A stretch of 64,000 nt of DNA from Paenibacillus periandrae. GTDB taxonomy: Bacteria > Bacillota > Bacilli > Paenibacillales > NBRC-103111. Below, one piece after another: positions 36,179 through 44,760 of this stretch. The notes beneath the pieces are model-generated. The model did not search any database. It was not told the DNA's origin and saw only the letters and a list, made by a program, of their open reading frames with translations. Every line of letters starts with the position of its first letter. Position 1 is the stretch's first letter. The stretch lies in contig NZ_JAJNMU010000009.1 in NCBI RefSeq assembly GCF_022458865.1, forward strand, positions 186,001-250,000, written 5' to 3'. A program made the translations under genes and the position numbers.

Positions 36179-36949
36179 ATGCTGCGAATATCAAAACGTT
36201 TGGAAATGATTGCGGGTGGTGTGCCGACAGGAAGCCGTTTGGCTGACATTGGTTCGGATCATGCACTGCTTCCGGTTTATTTGGCTCAGAAGAAGCAAAT
36301 TGTGAAAGCTGTTGCTGGAGAAGTGAACCTTGGACCCTTTCAAGCGGCCTCCAGGCAGGTTCGTGATTCTGTACTTGATCAAGTTATTGATGTCCGACAT
36401 GGAAATGGTCTTGAGGTTGTGGAAGTCGGAGAAATTGATGTAATCACAATAGCGGGTATGGGCGGAGCCTTGATAGCCGACATACTTGAGGCTGGCAAGG
36501 ATAAGCTGGACGGTGTACAATTACTTATTTTACAGCCCAATGTTGGTGAGTCCAATGTGCGTTCGTGGCTTATTCAGCAGGATTGGATATTAATAAACGA
36601 GCAAATTCTCGAAGAGGACGGCAAAATCTATGAGATTTTGTCGGCAGTGCCCTCCCATTTAAGTCAAGTCTCGAATGCTATGCTTTATCAGGAGCGTCAG
36701 CTTGCAGACGGAGTAACCGTGAATCGTGAGCTGCTGCTCAAGCTGGGCCCTTTCTTATTGGATCATCCTCAAGAGGTCTGGTTTCAGAAATGGGAGTCGG
36801 AATTGGATAAGCTCGCGATGATTGTACAGCGGCTGGCTCTATCGACACTGCCTGAATCCAGAATAAAGGAGCTTGAGTATCAGAAGGAGATTGAACGAAT
36901 CAAGGAGGTACTGGCATGCTTGCAAAAGGACAAACCGTCATACAACTGA
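36179..36949 (+). CDS. trmK: tRNA (adenine22-N1)-methyltransferase
   Basis: TrmK (YqfN) methylates A22 of tRNAs using SAM. The start RISKRLEMIAGGVPTGSRLADIGSDHALLPVYL, the SAM-site residues GEVNLGPFQAASRQVRD, TIAGMGGALIADIL, and a C-terminal coiled-coil helix (LEYQKEIERIKEVLA) are family hallmarks. 256 aa. No strong ribosome binding site precedes ATG 36179; coupling to the gene ending at 36177 is likely. Its 3' end overlaps the next gene by 34 nt. Confidence 0.94.
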   Translation: MLRISKRLEMIAGGVPTGSRLADIGSDHALLPVYLAQKKQIVKAVAGEVNLGPFQAASRQVRDSVLDQVIDVRHGNGLEVVEVGEIDVITIAGMGGALIADILEAGKDKLDGVQLLILQPNVGESNVRSWLIQQDWILINEQILEEDGKIYEILSAVPSHLSQVSNAMLYQERQLADGVTVNRELLLKLGPFLLDHPQEVWFQKWESELDKLAMIVQRLALSTLPESRIKELEYQKEIERIKEVLACLQKDKPSYN

Positions 36950-38031
36950 TGGAGGAGCTGGCACCCAAGCATTATGCGGTTCCTGATGACAAGATCGGGT
37001 TACAGCTGGGGACCCTGCAAAAGGAAATCAGCAATGTGCTGGTGGCACTGGATGTGAACGATGAGGTGATTGATGAAGCGATCCGGCTGCAGGCTAATTT
37101 GATTATTGCTCACCATGCGATAATTTTCAGGCCGCTTGCTCATTTGCAAACCGATTCGGTGGCAGGGAAGCTGTATGAGAAGCTGATCAAGCATGATATT
37201 GCTGTCTATATATCACACACCAATCTTGATGTGGCTGATGGCGGAGTTAATGATATGATGGCGCATGCTATTGGTCTAACGGGGCTTTCACCGCTTGAGG
37301 AATTGCATACGGATAAGCTGAAAAAGCTCGTCGTGTTTGTGCCTGAGACGCATTTGGAGCCTGTTAGAGAAGCGATTTTCCGTACAGGTGCGGGTTCGAT
37401 CGGGAAGTACAGTCATTGCAGCTTTGCTGCCGAGGGAACAGGGACCTTTTTGCCTGAGGCTGGAAGTGAACCTTTTATCGGTAAGCAGGGCAAGCTGGAG
37501 CAGGTGCGCGAGATGCGGTTGGAAACAATTGTTCCGCAAAGCCTTGAGAGAAGAGTCGTTCAGGCGATGATTAAAGCTCATCCTTATGAGGAAGTAGCCT
37601 ATGATCTATACACGTTGGATTTAAAGGGTCGCGCTTACGGTCTGGGCAGGGTCGGCAAGCTGCTCGAGCCAGTCACCCTGGAGCAGCTGTGTGAGCTTGT
37701 TAAAGACGGCTACGAGGTTCCTGCTGTTCGACTTGTCGGCAATCCACAGCGTAAAGTACAAAAAATCGCTGTTCTTGGCGGCTCAGGGGGCAGATACGTC
37801 CGCCATGCTTTATTTGCAGGAGCGGATGTGCTTATTACCGGAGATATCGACTACCATACAGCTCAGGACGCCATGGCCGCAGGGCTTAGTATCATTGATC
37901 CAGGCCATAATGTTGAAAAAATATTAAAGCGCGGCGTAGCCGATTATTTACGAGCCAAATTGCAGGAAAAGAAATCAAATACGGATGTATTTGCCTCCGA
38001 AATTAATACGGAGCCGTTTCTATTCGTGTAA
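36916..38031 (+). CDS. Nif3-like dinuclear metal centre protein (YqfO type)
   Basis: This 371-aa protein has the two Nif3 halves: metal-binding AHHAIIFRPL and SHTNLDVADGGVND in the first, and GDIDYHTAQDA and DPGHNVEKIL in the last. Between them is a PII-like domain (about 130-235: KLVVFVPETHLEPVREAIF ... AHPYEEVAYDLYTL), which is the YqfO form. It forms ring-shaped hexamers; function is often linked to GTP cyclohydrolase-like activity but is not settled. ATG 36916 follows AAGGAGGT and overlaps trmK. Confidence 0.93.
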   Translation: MLAKGQTVIQLMEELAPKHYAVPDDKIGLQLGTLQKEISNVLVALDVNDEVIDEAIRLQANLIIAHHAIIFRPLAHLQTDSVAGKLYEKLIKHDIAVYISHTNLDVADGGVNDMMAHAIGLTGLSPLEELHTDKLKKLVVFVPETHLEPVREAIFRTGAGSIGKYSHCSFAAEGTGTFLPEAGSEPFIGKQGKLEQVREMRLETIVPQSLERRVVQAMIKAHPYEEVAYDLYTLDLKGRAYGLGRVGKLLEPVTLEQLCELVKDGYEVPAVRLVGNPQRKVQKIAVLGGSGGRYVRHALFAGADVLITGDIDYHTAQDAMAAGLSIIDPGHNVEKILKRGVADYLRAKLQEKKSNTDVFASEINTEPFLFV

Positions 38032-38080
38032 AATTTACAAAGCTAAAGCAGGTCATGGATTAAATAGCAATGAATTGTTG

Positions 38081-38109
38081 TTGTATTTTAACGTAAATCC
38101 CTGTATACT
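38081..38109 (+). promoter_or_regulatory. Sigma-A-like promoter of rnpB
   Basis: TTGTAT (38081-38086), 17 nt, TATACT (38104-38109). The predicted start at about 38116 is just before the RNase P RNA 5' end. Confidence 0.7.
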
Positions 38110-38123
38110 ATCCTTTGCACATC

Positions 38124-38533
38124 AGGAAAGCTTGACAGACAATCGCTGGTGAGAAATCACGAGAGGAAAGTCCGGGCTCCGCAGGGCAGGATGCTGGATA
38201 ACGTCCAGTCAGCGCGAGCTGAAGGCTAGTGCCACAGAAATGGACCGCCGATGACGTGGAATGTTTTCCACGAACAGGTAAGGGTGGAACCGTGGTGTAA
38301 GAGACCACGAGGAGATATGGTGACATATGTCCTGGTAAACCCCATCTGGTGCAAGACCTAATGGAACGCATGTCCCTCTGGGGACACTCCTTGCCCGGGA
38401 GGCGTTCGGGTTGGTCGCTTGAGCCAAACGGCAACGTTTGGCCTAGATAGATGATTGTTGCTTCAATGGTGGGAGGCTGGTAGCCGTTACGACCACTGGA
38501 AGTACAGAACCCGGCTTAAGTGCAAGCTTTCCT
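38124..38533 (+). ncRNA. rnpB: RNase P RNA (Bacillus type, class B)
   Basis: The catalytic RNA of RNase P, which cleaves tRNA precursors. The terminal helix P1 is formed by AGGAAAGCTTG (38124-) and CAAGCTTTCCT (to 38533). The conserved core is visible: GAGGAAAGTCCGGGCTCC near the 5' end, CCACAGAAA, GGTAAGGGTG, and the 3' ACAGAACCCGGCTTA. About 410 nt is normal. A terminator follows directly. Confidence 0.96.
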
Positions 38534-38543
38534 GTTACCAATG

Positions 38544-38573
38544 AAAAACCGCCTCCTAAGGGCGGTTTTTGTG
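38544..38573. terminator. Bidirectional terminator between rnpB and the S8 protease
   Basis: AAAACCGCC (38545-38553) pairs perfectly with GGCGGTTTT (38561-38569), with A and T runs on the two sides. It serves the converging rnpB and protease transcripts. Confidence 0.9.
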
Positions 38574-38587
38574 CGTTATATAGACAG

Positions 38588-40522
38588 TTAAGGGGATTGC
38601 ATCCGTTCGAGCAATCTTTGTGCCCAGGAGGTCCAGTAATCAAGACCACTAATGACACCGGTTTGAGATTGAGCAGATCGTTCAGTAGGTGTGGTCTTTT
38701 CGGTCGCCAGAGCCCCTTTCTTATTTACTGCGCTTTTCACCGCGGCTACGACGTCGATAATGCCATAACCATAATATTTGTCCTTACCTGCTGGTCCTGC
38801 ATCGGATGCTGTATCGCGCATGAGCTGCATGACTTCTTTATTCGTAAGTGCCGGATTGACTGAGCGGATAAGTGCAGCCAGAGCCGTCACATGGGGGCTG
38901 GCCATCGAGGTACCGGATAATGCCGCATACTGATTGTGCGGGTAAGTGCTGGCAATATTGACTCCGGGCGCAGCTACATCGATGTAATTTCCATAGTTGG
39001 AGAAAGATGCCTTGTTCCGATTCGCATCTGTTGCAGCGACTGCGAACACTTCCGGATAAGCCGCAGGATAACCGGGCTGCTCTGTGTTGTCATTACCGCT
39101 AGCGGCAATAAGTACAACATCATGATCGTAGGCATAACGAATGGCATCATGTAAAAAGTTGGCATCTGCATAGTTGCCGAGGCTCATATTGATGACTTTG
39201 GCTCCATGATCCGTTGCCCAGATAATACCTTGAGCCACCGCATACGTGCTGCCTGCTCCCGACTGATCGAGCACCTTGACAGGAATGATCGGATTATACC
39301 AGCTCATTCCAGCTACACCCAGTCGATTATTGACAATGGCTCCGATGACACCGGCCACATGGGTCCCATGGCCGACATCGTCCATTGGCGACATTTCCGA
39401 ATTCACTACGTTGTAGCCGCTAATGAGCTGATCCTTCAGATCCGGGTGATTAAGATCAACACCGGTGTCGACGATGGCTACAGGAACATCTTTGGAGCCT
39501 TTGCTTACAGCCCAGCCAAGCTCCGTATCGATGGCAGGAAGGTTCCACTGATATCGTTGATATAGCGAATCATTGGGCGTCAGCAGCGTGTAGTCAGAGG
39601 CAGCTGGCTGCGGGTTTCCGGCAGGATTTTGGGTCACTGTACTGTTAGTCATATACAAAAAGTGAGGCTCTACGTATGCAATGTTCCACTTTTGAAAATA
39701 GTTCATCAGCTGCTTGGCTTCCATTTGCTTCGATTCAAATATATACGTATAGCCAAGCTTTCGGTAAGGCTTTGAGGCTTGAATATCCGTTTCGATTTGT
39801 GATAATTCCGCTTCACTTGGTTGAGTGTTGAAGCGTACAACAACCTGATTGACATGATAATGGCTGGTGCCCTCATTTTGCTCAGGATGATCGACTTTGA
39901 CATCCTGTAGTGTGCGGGAATCAACGGATTCAATTTTGTAACGATTATCACTCGGATAAGTAACGATCCTTAAATTGTTAAGCTGATGATTCTCAACCTG
40001 CTGCAAAATGCTTTGCTTAACAACCCCAAGCAGTGCCTCGTCTGTAACCTCTGACGGCACGCCAAGCACAAAATAAGTGGAACCGTTAGCTTCAAATGGA
40101 GCCGACTGATAAGACTTGCCTTGCTCCGTGTTCGTCTTGGCCTTCTGTAGTTCCGCTTGAGCTTGTGTTTGTACGGACTCACCCAGACTGCCAGAATGAA
40201 GACCTGACTCCAAAGGCTGTGAATGCTGGGTCCAGATGAGCTTCTCCATATGCGGATGCTCAGCTTGGAGCTGCTGCATGCCTGTCAGCTTCGCCTCCGC
40301 CGATTCCTTTTCCTTCAAATGCAGCATACGATCGAGCTCCAGATTGCACTGGCTGCGGCAAAGCTCGCCGGTTACCTGCAGATCCTGCTGCATGATGTTT
40401 TTCTTGGATTGCATCTCGGCAGCGGCCGATAAAGTCTCGAATTTGAGCGGATCCTCACTGCGAGGAAATAATAACACGCCGAAAGCGAGCACCATAACAA
40501 AAGCTAAAGCATATTTCCACAT
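38588..40522 (-). CDS. S8 subtilisin-like serine protease with long N-terminal region
   Basis: 644 aa. The catalytic triad is D352 (IVDTGVDLNHP), H385 (GHGTHVAG) and S539 (SGTSMASPH), with oxyanion N477 (IAASGNDN). An N-terminal hydrophobic segment (5-20) is either a signal peptide or membrane anchor. A roughly 200-residue coiled-coil-prone, Glu/Gln-rich region follows, containing a CRSQC pair, then a fervidolysin-like prodomain (about 225-290, VVVRFNTQPSEAELSQIE). It is probably secreted and self-processed. RBS AAAGGAGGGG on the minus strand. It converges with rnpB. Confidence 0.92.
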   Translation of the reverse strand: MWKYALAFVMVLAFGVLLFPRSEDPLKFETLSAAAEMQSKKNIMQQDLQVTGELCRSQCNLELDRMLHLKEKESAEAKLTGMQQLQAEHPHMEKLIWTQHSQPLESGLHSGSLGESVQTQAQAELQKAKTNTEQGKSYQSAPFEANGSTYFVLGVPSEVTDEALLGVVKQSILQQVENHQLNNLRIVTYPSDNRYKIESVDSRTLQDVKVDHPEQNEGTSHYHVNQVVVRFNTQPSEAELSQIETDIQASKPYRKLGYTYIFESKQMEAKQLMNYFQKWNIAYVEPHFLYMTNSTVTQNPAGNPQPAASDYTLLTPNDSLYQRYQWNLPAIDTELGWAVSKGSKDVPVAIVDTGVDLNHPDLKDQLISGYNVVNSEMSPMDDVGHGTHVAGVIGAIVNNRLGVAGMSWYNPIIPVKVLDQSGAGSTYAVAQGIIWATDHGAKVINMSLGNYADANFLHDAIRYAYDHDVVLIAASGNDNTEQPGYPAAYPEVFAVAATDANRNKASFSNYGNYIDVAAPGVNIASTYPHNQYAALSGTSMASPHVTALAALIRSVNPALTNKEVMQLMRDTASDAGPAGKDKYYGYGIIDVVAAVKSAVNKKGALATEKTTPTERSAQSQTGVISGLDYWTSWAQRLLERMQSP

Positions 40523-40716
40523 CGAATGGCCCCTCCTTTAAAATGATACCGTTAGCGTCTCCGCAGGAATGTTTTTTACTACCGGAAATCATCGCCTTTA
40601 ACATTTTGACCAACTGACACTTTACGAGTTACTTTTAGCTTGAATTTATGGTAGGATAAAGGTGTAACAGTTCTACTAAAAAATATGATGTTGTTGATTA
40701 AAGGAGGTCCTGCGAC

Positions 40717-41217
40717 ATGACTGTGCTGAATGTGAAAAATTTATGTGAAACTACGAAGTACAAGCTAAATGAAGCTACTGCAAAAATCGAAAAATTTCTG
40801 AATGATCATTCTCTGCAAGAGCTCAACAAGGAGCAAGAACCTGAGATGGATGAGTTTTACAAAGGGTTTTTGTCGGATACCAGACATTTGCTAGTATTCA
40901 GTGAAGTTGCTTATGAGAAGCTTGGTATGAGCTTACGTCGTCCGAGCTTTAATGTGGAATATGCGGAAAAAGTGCTTTATGAAGTTTATCATAATTCGGT
41001 GAACAGCTTCTTTTATCCGAAGCATGAGTGCTATTCCGAGGATGGCCGTTACGCTTATACAGGACAGGATGCGATTCGCTTCCGCAAAAAACCGATTCGT
41101 GAGGTACGTGATTTGACGATTGAGCTTTCGAAAATATTCGAAACCTTGCGGGAAGATCTGACTTATTATGAAACGGATTACATTACTCAAAAACGTATGC
41201 AAGGTGAGAGAGTCTAA
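40717..41217 (+). CDS. YpuI-like protein (DUF3907)
   Basis: 166 aa, soluble. The central DTRHLLVFSEVAYEKLGMSLRR and YHNSVNSFFYPKHECYSEDGRYAYTGQDAIRFR pattern resembles B. subtilis YpuI (DUF3907), a conserved spore-former protein of unknown function. RBS AAAGGAGG is 8-9 nt before ATG 40717. It is followed by a terminator, so it is a single-gene unit. The family call is from recognition of the pattern and should be checked. Confidence 0.7.
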   Translation: MTVLNVKNLCETTKYKLNEATAKIEKFLNDHSLQELNKEQEPEMDEFYKGFLSDTRHLLVFSEVAYEKLGMSLRRPSFNVEYAEKVLYEVYHNSVNSFFYPKHECYSEDGRYAYTGQDAIRFRKKPIREVRDLTIELSKIFETLREDLTYYETDYITQKRMQGERV

Positions 41218-41238
41218 TCTTGCTTAATTGTGATGATG

Positions 41239-41273
41239 AAAAAAGGTGCTATGTAGCATCTTTTTTTTTTTTA
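41239..41273 (+). terminator. Rho-independent terminator after ypuI-like gene
   Basis: AAAAGGTGCTA (41241-41251) pairs with TAGCATCTTTT (one wobble, 2-nt apparent loop that would open in practice), followed by 12 T residues. Confidence 0.88.
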
Positions 41274-41289
41274 GAGGGGACTTGAGGCG

Positions 41290-42465
41290 ATGAATGGGCA
41301 AGAAAAGGGTTGGCAAATCACTGCTGAACAGCTGATACCAATCAGCAAGCAGTTAATTAAATGGAACCAGCATCCAAGCGGCGGCTATACGGCATGTCCG
41401 CTTTTTGCCAATTACGCCTACAGTTGGCTGCGGGACGGCAGCTTTATAGCTCATGCAATGGATGTTAATGGTGAAACAGAAAGTGCCGCCGGCTTTTATA
41501 ATTGGGTCAGTCAAATCATTTTACGTATGAAAACTAGCATTGAGCTGCTTTTGGAAAGACATGAGCGCGGGGAAAGCATAGGACAGCATGAGTTTTTACA
41601 TACGCGATATCAGCTGGATGGACGGGATGACCACAATGTGGAGTGGGGACATTTTCAACTTGATGGTTATGGAACCTGGCTATGGGGGGTTATCGAGCAT
41701 TACCGATTAGCAGGCCGAACCGAGTTGCCAGAGACTATTGTGGAAAGTGTCGATCTGGTGGTTCGCTATTTACGTGCTTTTTGGAAGCAGCCGAACTATG
41801 ACTGCTGGGAGGAGCGCGGTGATCAGCTTCATCCTTCAACACTTGCATGCATTTACGGAGGAATCGAAGCTGTCGGCAAGTTCCTTGGACGTACGGACTT
41901 GCTGGAACAATGCTCACAAATCAAACAGTTTATTGTAGAGCACATGGTGCACCCTGAGGGCGGATATGTAGTGAAAAGTATACGGCCGACCTATAATGGA
42001 AATGAATATGAAATCGGATATACTGGTGTGGATGCGAGCACGCTCTGGTTGTGTGAGCCGTTTCAGGTGTTTGCAGCGGATCACCCTGTGATGGCAGTCA
42101 CGATCTGCAAAATTGAAGCGGATTTGAAAACAACAGACGGCGGGATCCGACGTTATTCCGAGGATGAATATTATGGCGGAGGCGCTTGGATTCTGCTAAC
42201 AGCTTGGTATGGCTGGGTATCTTTGTCGTCAGGTAAACGACAGGAGGCTGAGCAGGCCCTGCAGTGGATGGTGGAGCAAGCGGATTCCCTTGGCCGATTA
42301 CCAGAGCAGGTAGCTCATGCTGAGACGGATTCAGACGTGTATCAGAGCTGGTTGAATCGCTGGGGAACACCTGCAACCCCATTATTGTGGTCACATGCGA
42401 TGTACCTTGTCCTTATTTTCCAACTCACCAAATCGTATGGACTTTTCAATCCCCGGGTACATTGA
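41290..42465 (+). CDS. Glycoside hydrolase family 15-like protein (glucoamylase/trehalase type)
   Basis: 391 aa, an (alpha/alpha)6 barrel pattern. WLRDGSFIAHAMD near residue 46, GTWLWGVIEHY, NYDCWEERGDQLHPSTLACIYGG (putative acid residues) and GGAWILLTAWYGW are GH15 hallmarks. It lacks a signal peptide, so it is probably cytoplasmic and acts on alpha-linked glucosides such as maltodextrin or trehalose. It is shorter than fungal or secreted GH15 enzymes and lacks the N-terminal beta domain. ATG 41290 follows GGGGACTTGAGGCG. The DUF1540 gene follows in 15 nt. Confidence 0.8.
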   Translation: MNGQEKGWQITAEQLIPISKQLIKWNQHPSGGYTACPLFANYAYSWLRDGSFIAHAMDVNGETESAAGFYNWVSQIILRMKTSIELLLERHERGESIGQHEFLHTRYQLDGRDDHNVEWGHFQLDGYGTWLWGVIEHYRLAGRTELPETIVESVDLVVRYLRAFWKQPNYDCWEERGDQLHPSTLACIYGGIEAVGKFLGRTDLLEQCSQIKQFIVEHMVHPEGGYVVKSIRPTYNGNEYEIGYTGVDASTLWLCEPFQVFAADHPVMAVTICKIEADLKTTDGGIRRYSEDEYYGGGAWILLTAWYGWVSLSSGKRQEAEQALQWMVEQADSLGRLPEQVAHAETDSDVYQSWLNRWGTPATPLLWSHAMYLVLIFQLTKSYGLFNPRVH

Positions 42466-42480
42466 TATAGGGGTGATGAA

Positions 42481-42690
42481 ATGCCAGACGTGAACTGCAG
42501 TGTAGCCAATTGTACGTATTGGGCTAACGGCAACAAATGTAATGCAAAGTCGATATTAATTGATATCGATCAGCATGCAAACGTGGATGTGTCAACAGAA
42601 TTTGCTGGAGAGCATGGTTCTACGGAGCACAAGGATTATGCGGAGAACACGCAAAATACGTGCTGTCACACGTTTAAAGCAAAAAAGTAA
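42481..42690 (+). CDS. DUF1540 domain protein (small Cys-rich)
   Basis: 69 aa. It has the VNCSVANCTYWANGNKCNA Cys arrangement of DUF1540, with two further cysteines at NTCCHTF near the C-terminus. Probably metal binding and sometimes found in spores. It lies 15 nt downstream of the GH15 gene with RBS TAGGGGTGATGAA and may be co-transcribed. Function unknown. Confidence 0.82.
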   Translation: MPDVNCSVANCTYWANGNKCNAKSILIDIDQHANVDVSTEFAGEHGSTEHKDYAENTQNTCCHTFKAKK

Positions 42691-42740
42691 AGGTAGGAAT
42701 GGCATTATTCTAAAATTTGCCTAGCTGGTCGTTCCAAAAA

Positions 42741-42770
42741 AGTGTACAATAAGGTATCATCTTGTACACT
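42741..42770. repeat. 9-bp inverted repeat ahead of the lytic transglycosylase
   Basis: AGTGTACAA (42741-42749) and TTGTACACT (42762-42770) are exact complements 12 nt apart, directly before AAGGAG. It may be an operator (GTGTACA..TGTACAC type) or an mRNA hairpin that hides the ribosome binding site. Confidence 0.6.
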
Positions 42771-42787
42771 AAGGAGCATTGTCTTCT

Positions 42788-43483
42788 ATGAACATTGATC
42801 CACGAATGTTAAAAGAGCTTTTACGTATGCAATTGCTGAACAAAACGGATATTCTTTCCAACAAAGGTTCAGGTGCTAGTGATGATGAATCTGAATTTTC
42901 AGAGCTGTTAAATGATTTATTGTCACAAAATACGGATAGCTCGACATTATTCAATGCAGGAGTGTCTGCTCCTGTAACTCAAACAGCATTTAAACCAAGC
43001 AGCTTAAATTCATTGTTTGCTTCCGCCAGTTCTTATCGTACAGGCCAAACATCCGGTTCTGCGCAAGCTAAGGAATTGGACCCGTTAATTCAAGAAGCAA
43101 GCAGACGACATCAAGTTCAACCAAGCCTGGTCAAAGCAGTTATTGATGCAGAGTCGTCCTTTAACTCAAAGGCAGTATCTCAGGCGGGTGCCAAAGGCTT
43201 GATGCAATTGATGGATGCAACGGGGAAAAGCGTTGGCGTGAACGACCCTTTTGATCCTGTACAAAACGTTCAGGGCGGAACCAAGTATTTATCGAATCTT
43301 TTGAAGAAATATGATGGGAACCAGGGTGTGGCTTTAGCTGCTTATAATGCAGGCTCCGGTCGTATCGACCGTTTGGGCATTGCCAACGACAATGATTTGG
43401 CAGCCAAGATGGGTCAGCTTCCCAAGGAAACACAAGCCTATGTTGCCAAGGTCATGAACTTACAACGCAATTATGAAGGATAA
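42788..43483 (+). CDS. Lytic transglycosylase (SLT domain)
   Basis: 231 aa. A short unstructured N-terminal half is followed by a Slt70-type catalytic domain from about residue 100: VKAVIDAESSFNSKAVSQAGAKGLMQLMDATGK, with the catalytic Glu in DAESSF, and VALAAYNAGSGRIDRLG and PKETQAYVAKV. It cleaves peptidoglycan glycan strands to anhydromuramyl products. No obvious signal peptide, so export may be unconventional or the start may differ. ATG 42788 is preferred to TTG 42779 since AAGGAG is 11 nt rather than 2 nt away. Confidence 0.88.
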   Translation: MNIDPRMLKELLRMQLLNKTDILSNKGSGASDDESEFSELLNDLLSQNTDSSTLFNAGVSAPVTQTAFKPSSLNSLFASASSYRTGQTSGSAQAKELDPLIQEASRRHQVQPSLVKAVIDAESSFNSKAVSQAGAKGLMQLMDATGKSVGVNDPFDPVQNVQGGTKYLSNLLKKYDGNQGVALAAYNAGSGRIDRLGIANDNDLAAKMGQLPKETQAYVAKVMNLQRNYEG

Positions 43484-43493
43484 CAATTAGCGA

Positions 43494-43552
43494 CCCAAGA
43501 CCTAAAGCAAGTACCCTAACTCGTGAGGGGCTTGCCTAGGTCTTGTTTTTTG
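43494..43552 (+). terminator. Rho-independent terminator after SLT gene
   Basis: A long stem, CAAGACCTA with TAGGTCTTG plus CAAG with CTTG further in, is followed by TTTTTT (43546-43551). Confidence 0.85.
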
Positions 43553-43581
43553 TGGTTGTCTACATATAAGGAGAAGTGACG

Positions 43582-44754
43582 ATGTTATATTTGGACTATG
43601 CTGCAACTACGCCCCCTTATGATGAAGTCATAGATGCAGTTGCTGAAGTCATGAAGCAGCATTACGGCAATCCCTCTTCCTTGCATCGTATGGGTGTTGT
43701 TGCTGAACAGCTGGTAAGTCAAGCCAGAGCCGTCATCGCAAGCAGCTTGAGCTGCCAGCCGGTAGAAATTCGATTCACCTCAGGCGGGACTGAAAGCAAT
43801 AATTGGGCGATACAAGCTACAGCTCGCCGATTTCGGCAACGCGGTAATCATTTGATTACGACAGCTGTGGAGCATGCCTCGGTATATGAAACCTTTCGTG
43901 AGCTTGAGCGGCAGGGGTTCCGAGTCACTTATTTGCCTGTGGACGCAACGGGAGCCGTGAAGCTGGAAGAACTGGACAAGGCTCTTAGCGACGATACGAT
44001 ACTTGTCAGTATTATGGCGGTCAATAACGAAATAGGTCGCATTCAGCCGATATCCGCCATTGGAGAGCTGCTGCGGCAACGGTCTCGTACGATAGTATTT
44101 CATGTAGATGCCGTACAGGCTATCGGTAAAGTGCCGCTGCACCCGGGGAAGCTCAAGATTGATCTATTGTCCTGCTCCGCTCATAAGCTGCGGGGTCCTA
44201 AGGGGAGCGGCTTTTTATACGTTAGAAAAGGCCTGGAGCTTCCTCCACTGATGTATGGGGGCGGACAGGAAGGCGGGCTTCGATCGGGTACGGAGAATGT
44301 TCCTTCGCTTGTCGGTATGGCCAAGGCAATCAGAATGGCTGTGGAAGAGCAGGATCGTTTCCATGCACATACCCATCTTTTGCGTAAACAGCTGGCAGCT
44401 GCAATTCGGGATATTCCTGAATTAAGGCTGAGCGGGTCTGATGCTGAAGGCGAAATGGCACCACATATTGTGCATTTTTGTTTTCCTGGGATGAAATCCG
44501 AGGTGCTCGTTCATGCTTTAGAGGAAGCGGACATTTATGTATCCAGCCGTTCGGCTTGCTCTTCTTCTGCCAATAAACCGAGTCGTGTGCTTAAGGCGAT
44601 GGGCTTTGACGATGCACGGGCAATAAGTGGTATTCGAGTTAGCTATTCGCTGAGTCAAACGATCGACGATATAAACTATTTTGGCGAACAATTACAAAAG
44701 GCTGTTGCACGCTTGAAGCACACGATCACAGGGCAGCCAAATCAAAGGAGGTAG
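43582..44754 (+). CDS. nifZ: Cysteine desulfurase (NifS/IscS family)
   Basis: PLP enzyme taking sulfur from cysteine as a persulfide. Start motif LYLDYAATTPPYDEV, PLP-Lys in SAHKLRGPKGSGFLYV, and the mobile-loop cysteine in VSSRSACSSSANKPSRVL. 390 aa. Its direct pairing with thiI (6 nt apart) identifies it as the NifZ-type partner that supplies sulfur to ThiI for 4-thiouridine in tRNA. ATG 43582 is 8 nt after AAGGAG; an in-frame GTG at 43576 is too close. Confidence 0.93.
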   Translation: MLYLDYAATTPPYDEVIDAVAEVMKQHYGNPSSLHRMGVVAEQLVSQARAVIASSLSCQPVEIRFTSGGTESNNWAIQATARRFRQRGNHLITTAVEHASVYETFRELERQGFRVTYLPVDATGAVKLEELDKALSDDTILVSIMAVNNEIGRIQPISAIGELLRQRSRTIVFHVDAVQAIGKVPLHPGKLKIDLLSCSAHKLRGPKGSGFLYVRKGLELPPLMYGGGQEGGLRSGTENVPSLVGMAKAIRMAVEEQDRFHAHTHLLRKQLAAAIRDIPELRLSGSDAEGEMAPHIVHFCFPGMKSEVLVHALEEADIYVSSRSACSSSANKPSRVLKAMGFDDARAISGIRVSYSLSQTIDDINYFGEQLQKAVARLKHTITGQPNQRR

Positions 44755-44760
44755 CTAAAG

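Noticed and set aside
38108..38434. A 108-aa minus-strand reading frame
   Set aside because: It lies entirely on the complement of the RNase P RNA gene, which is GC-rich and often gives false reading frames.
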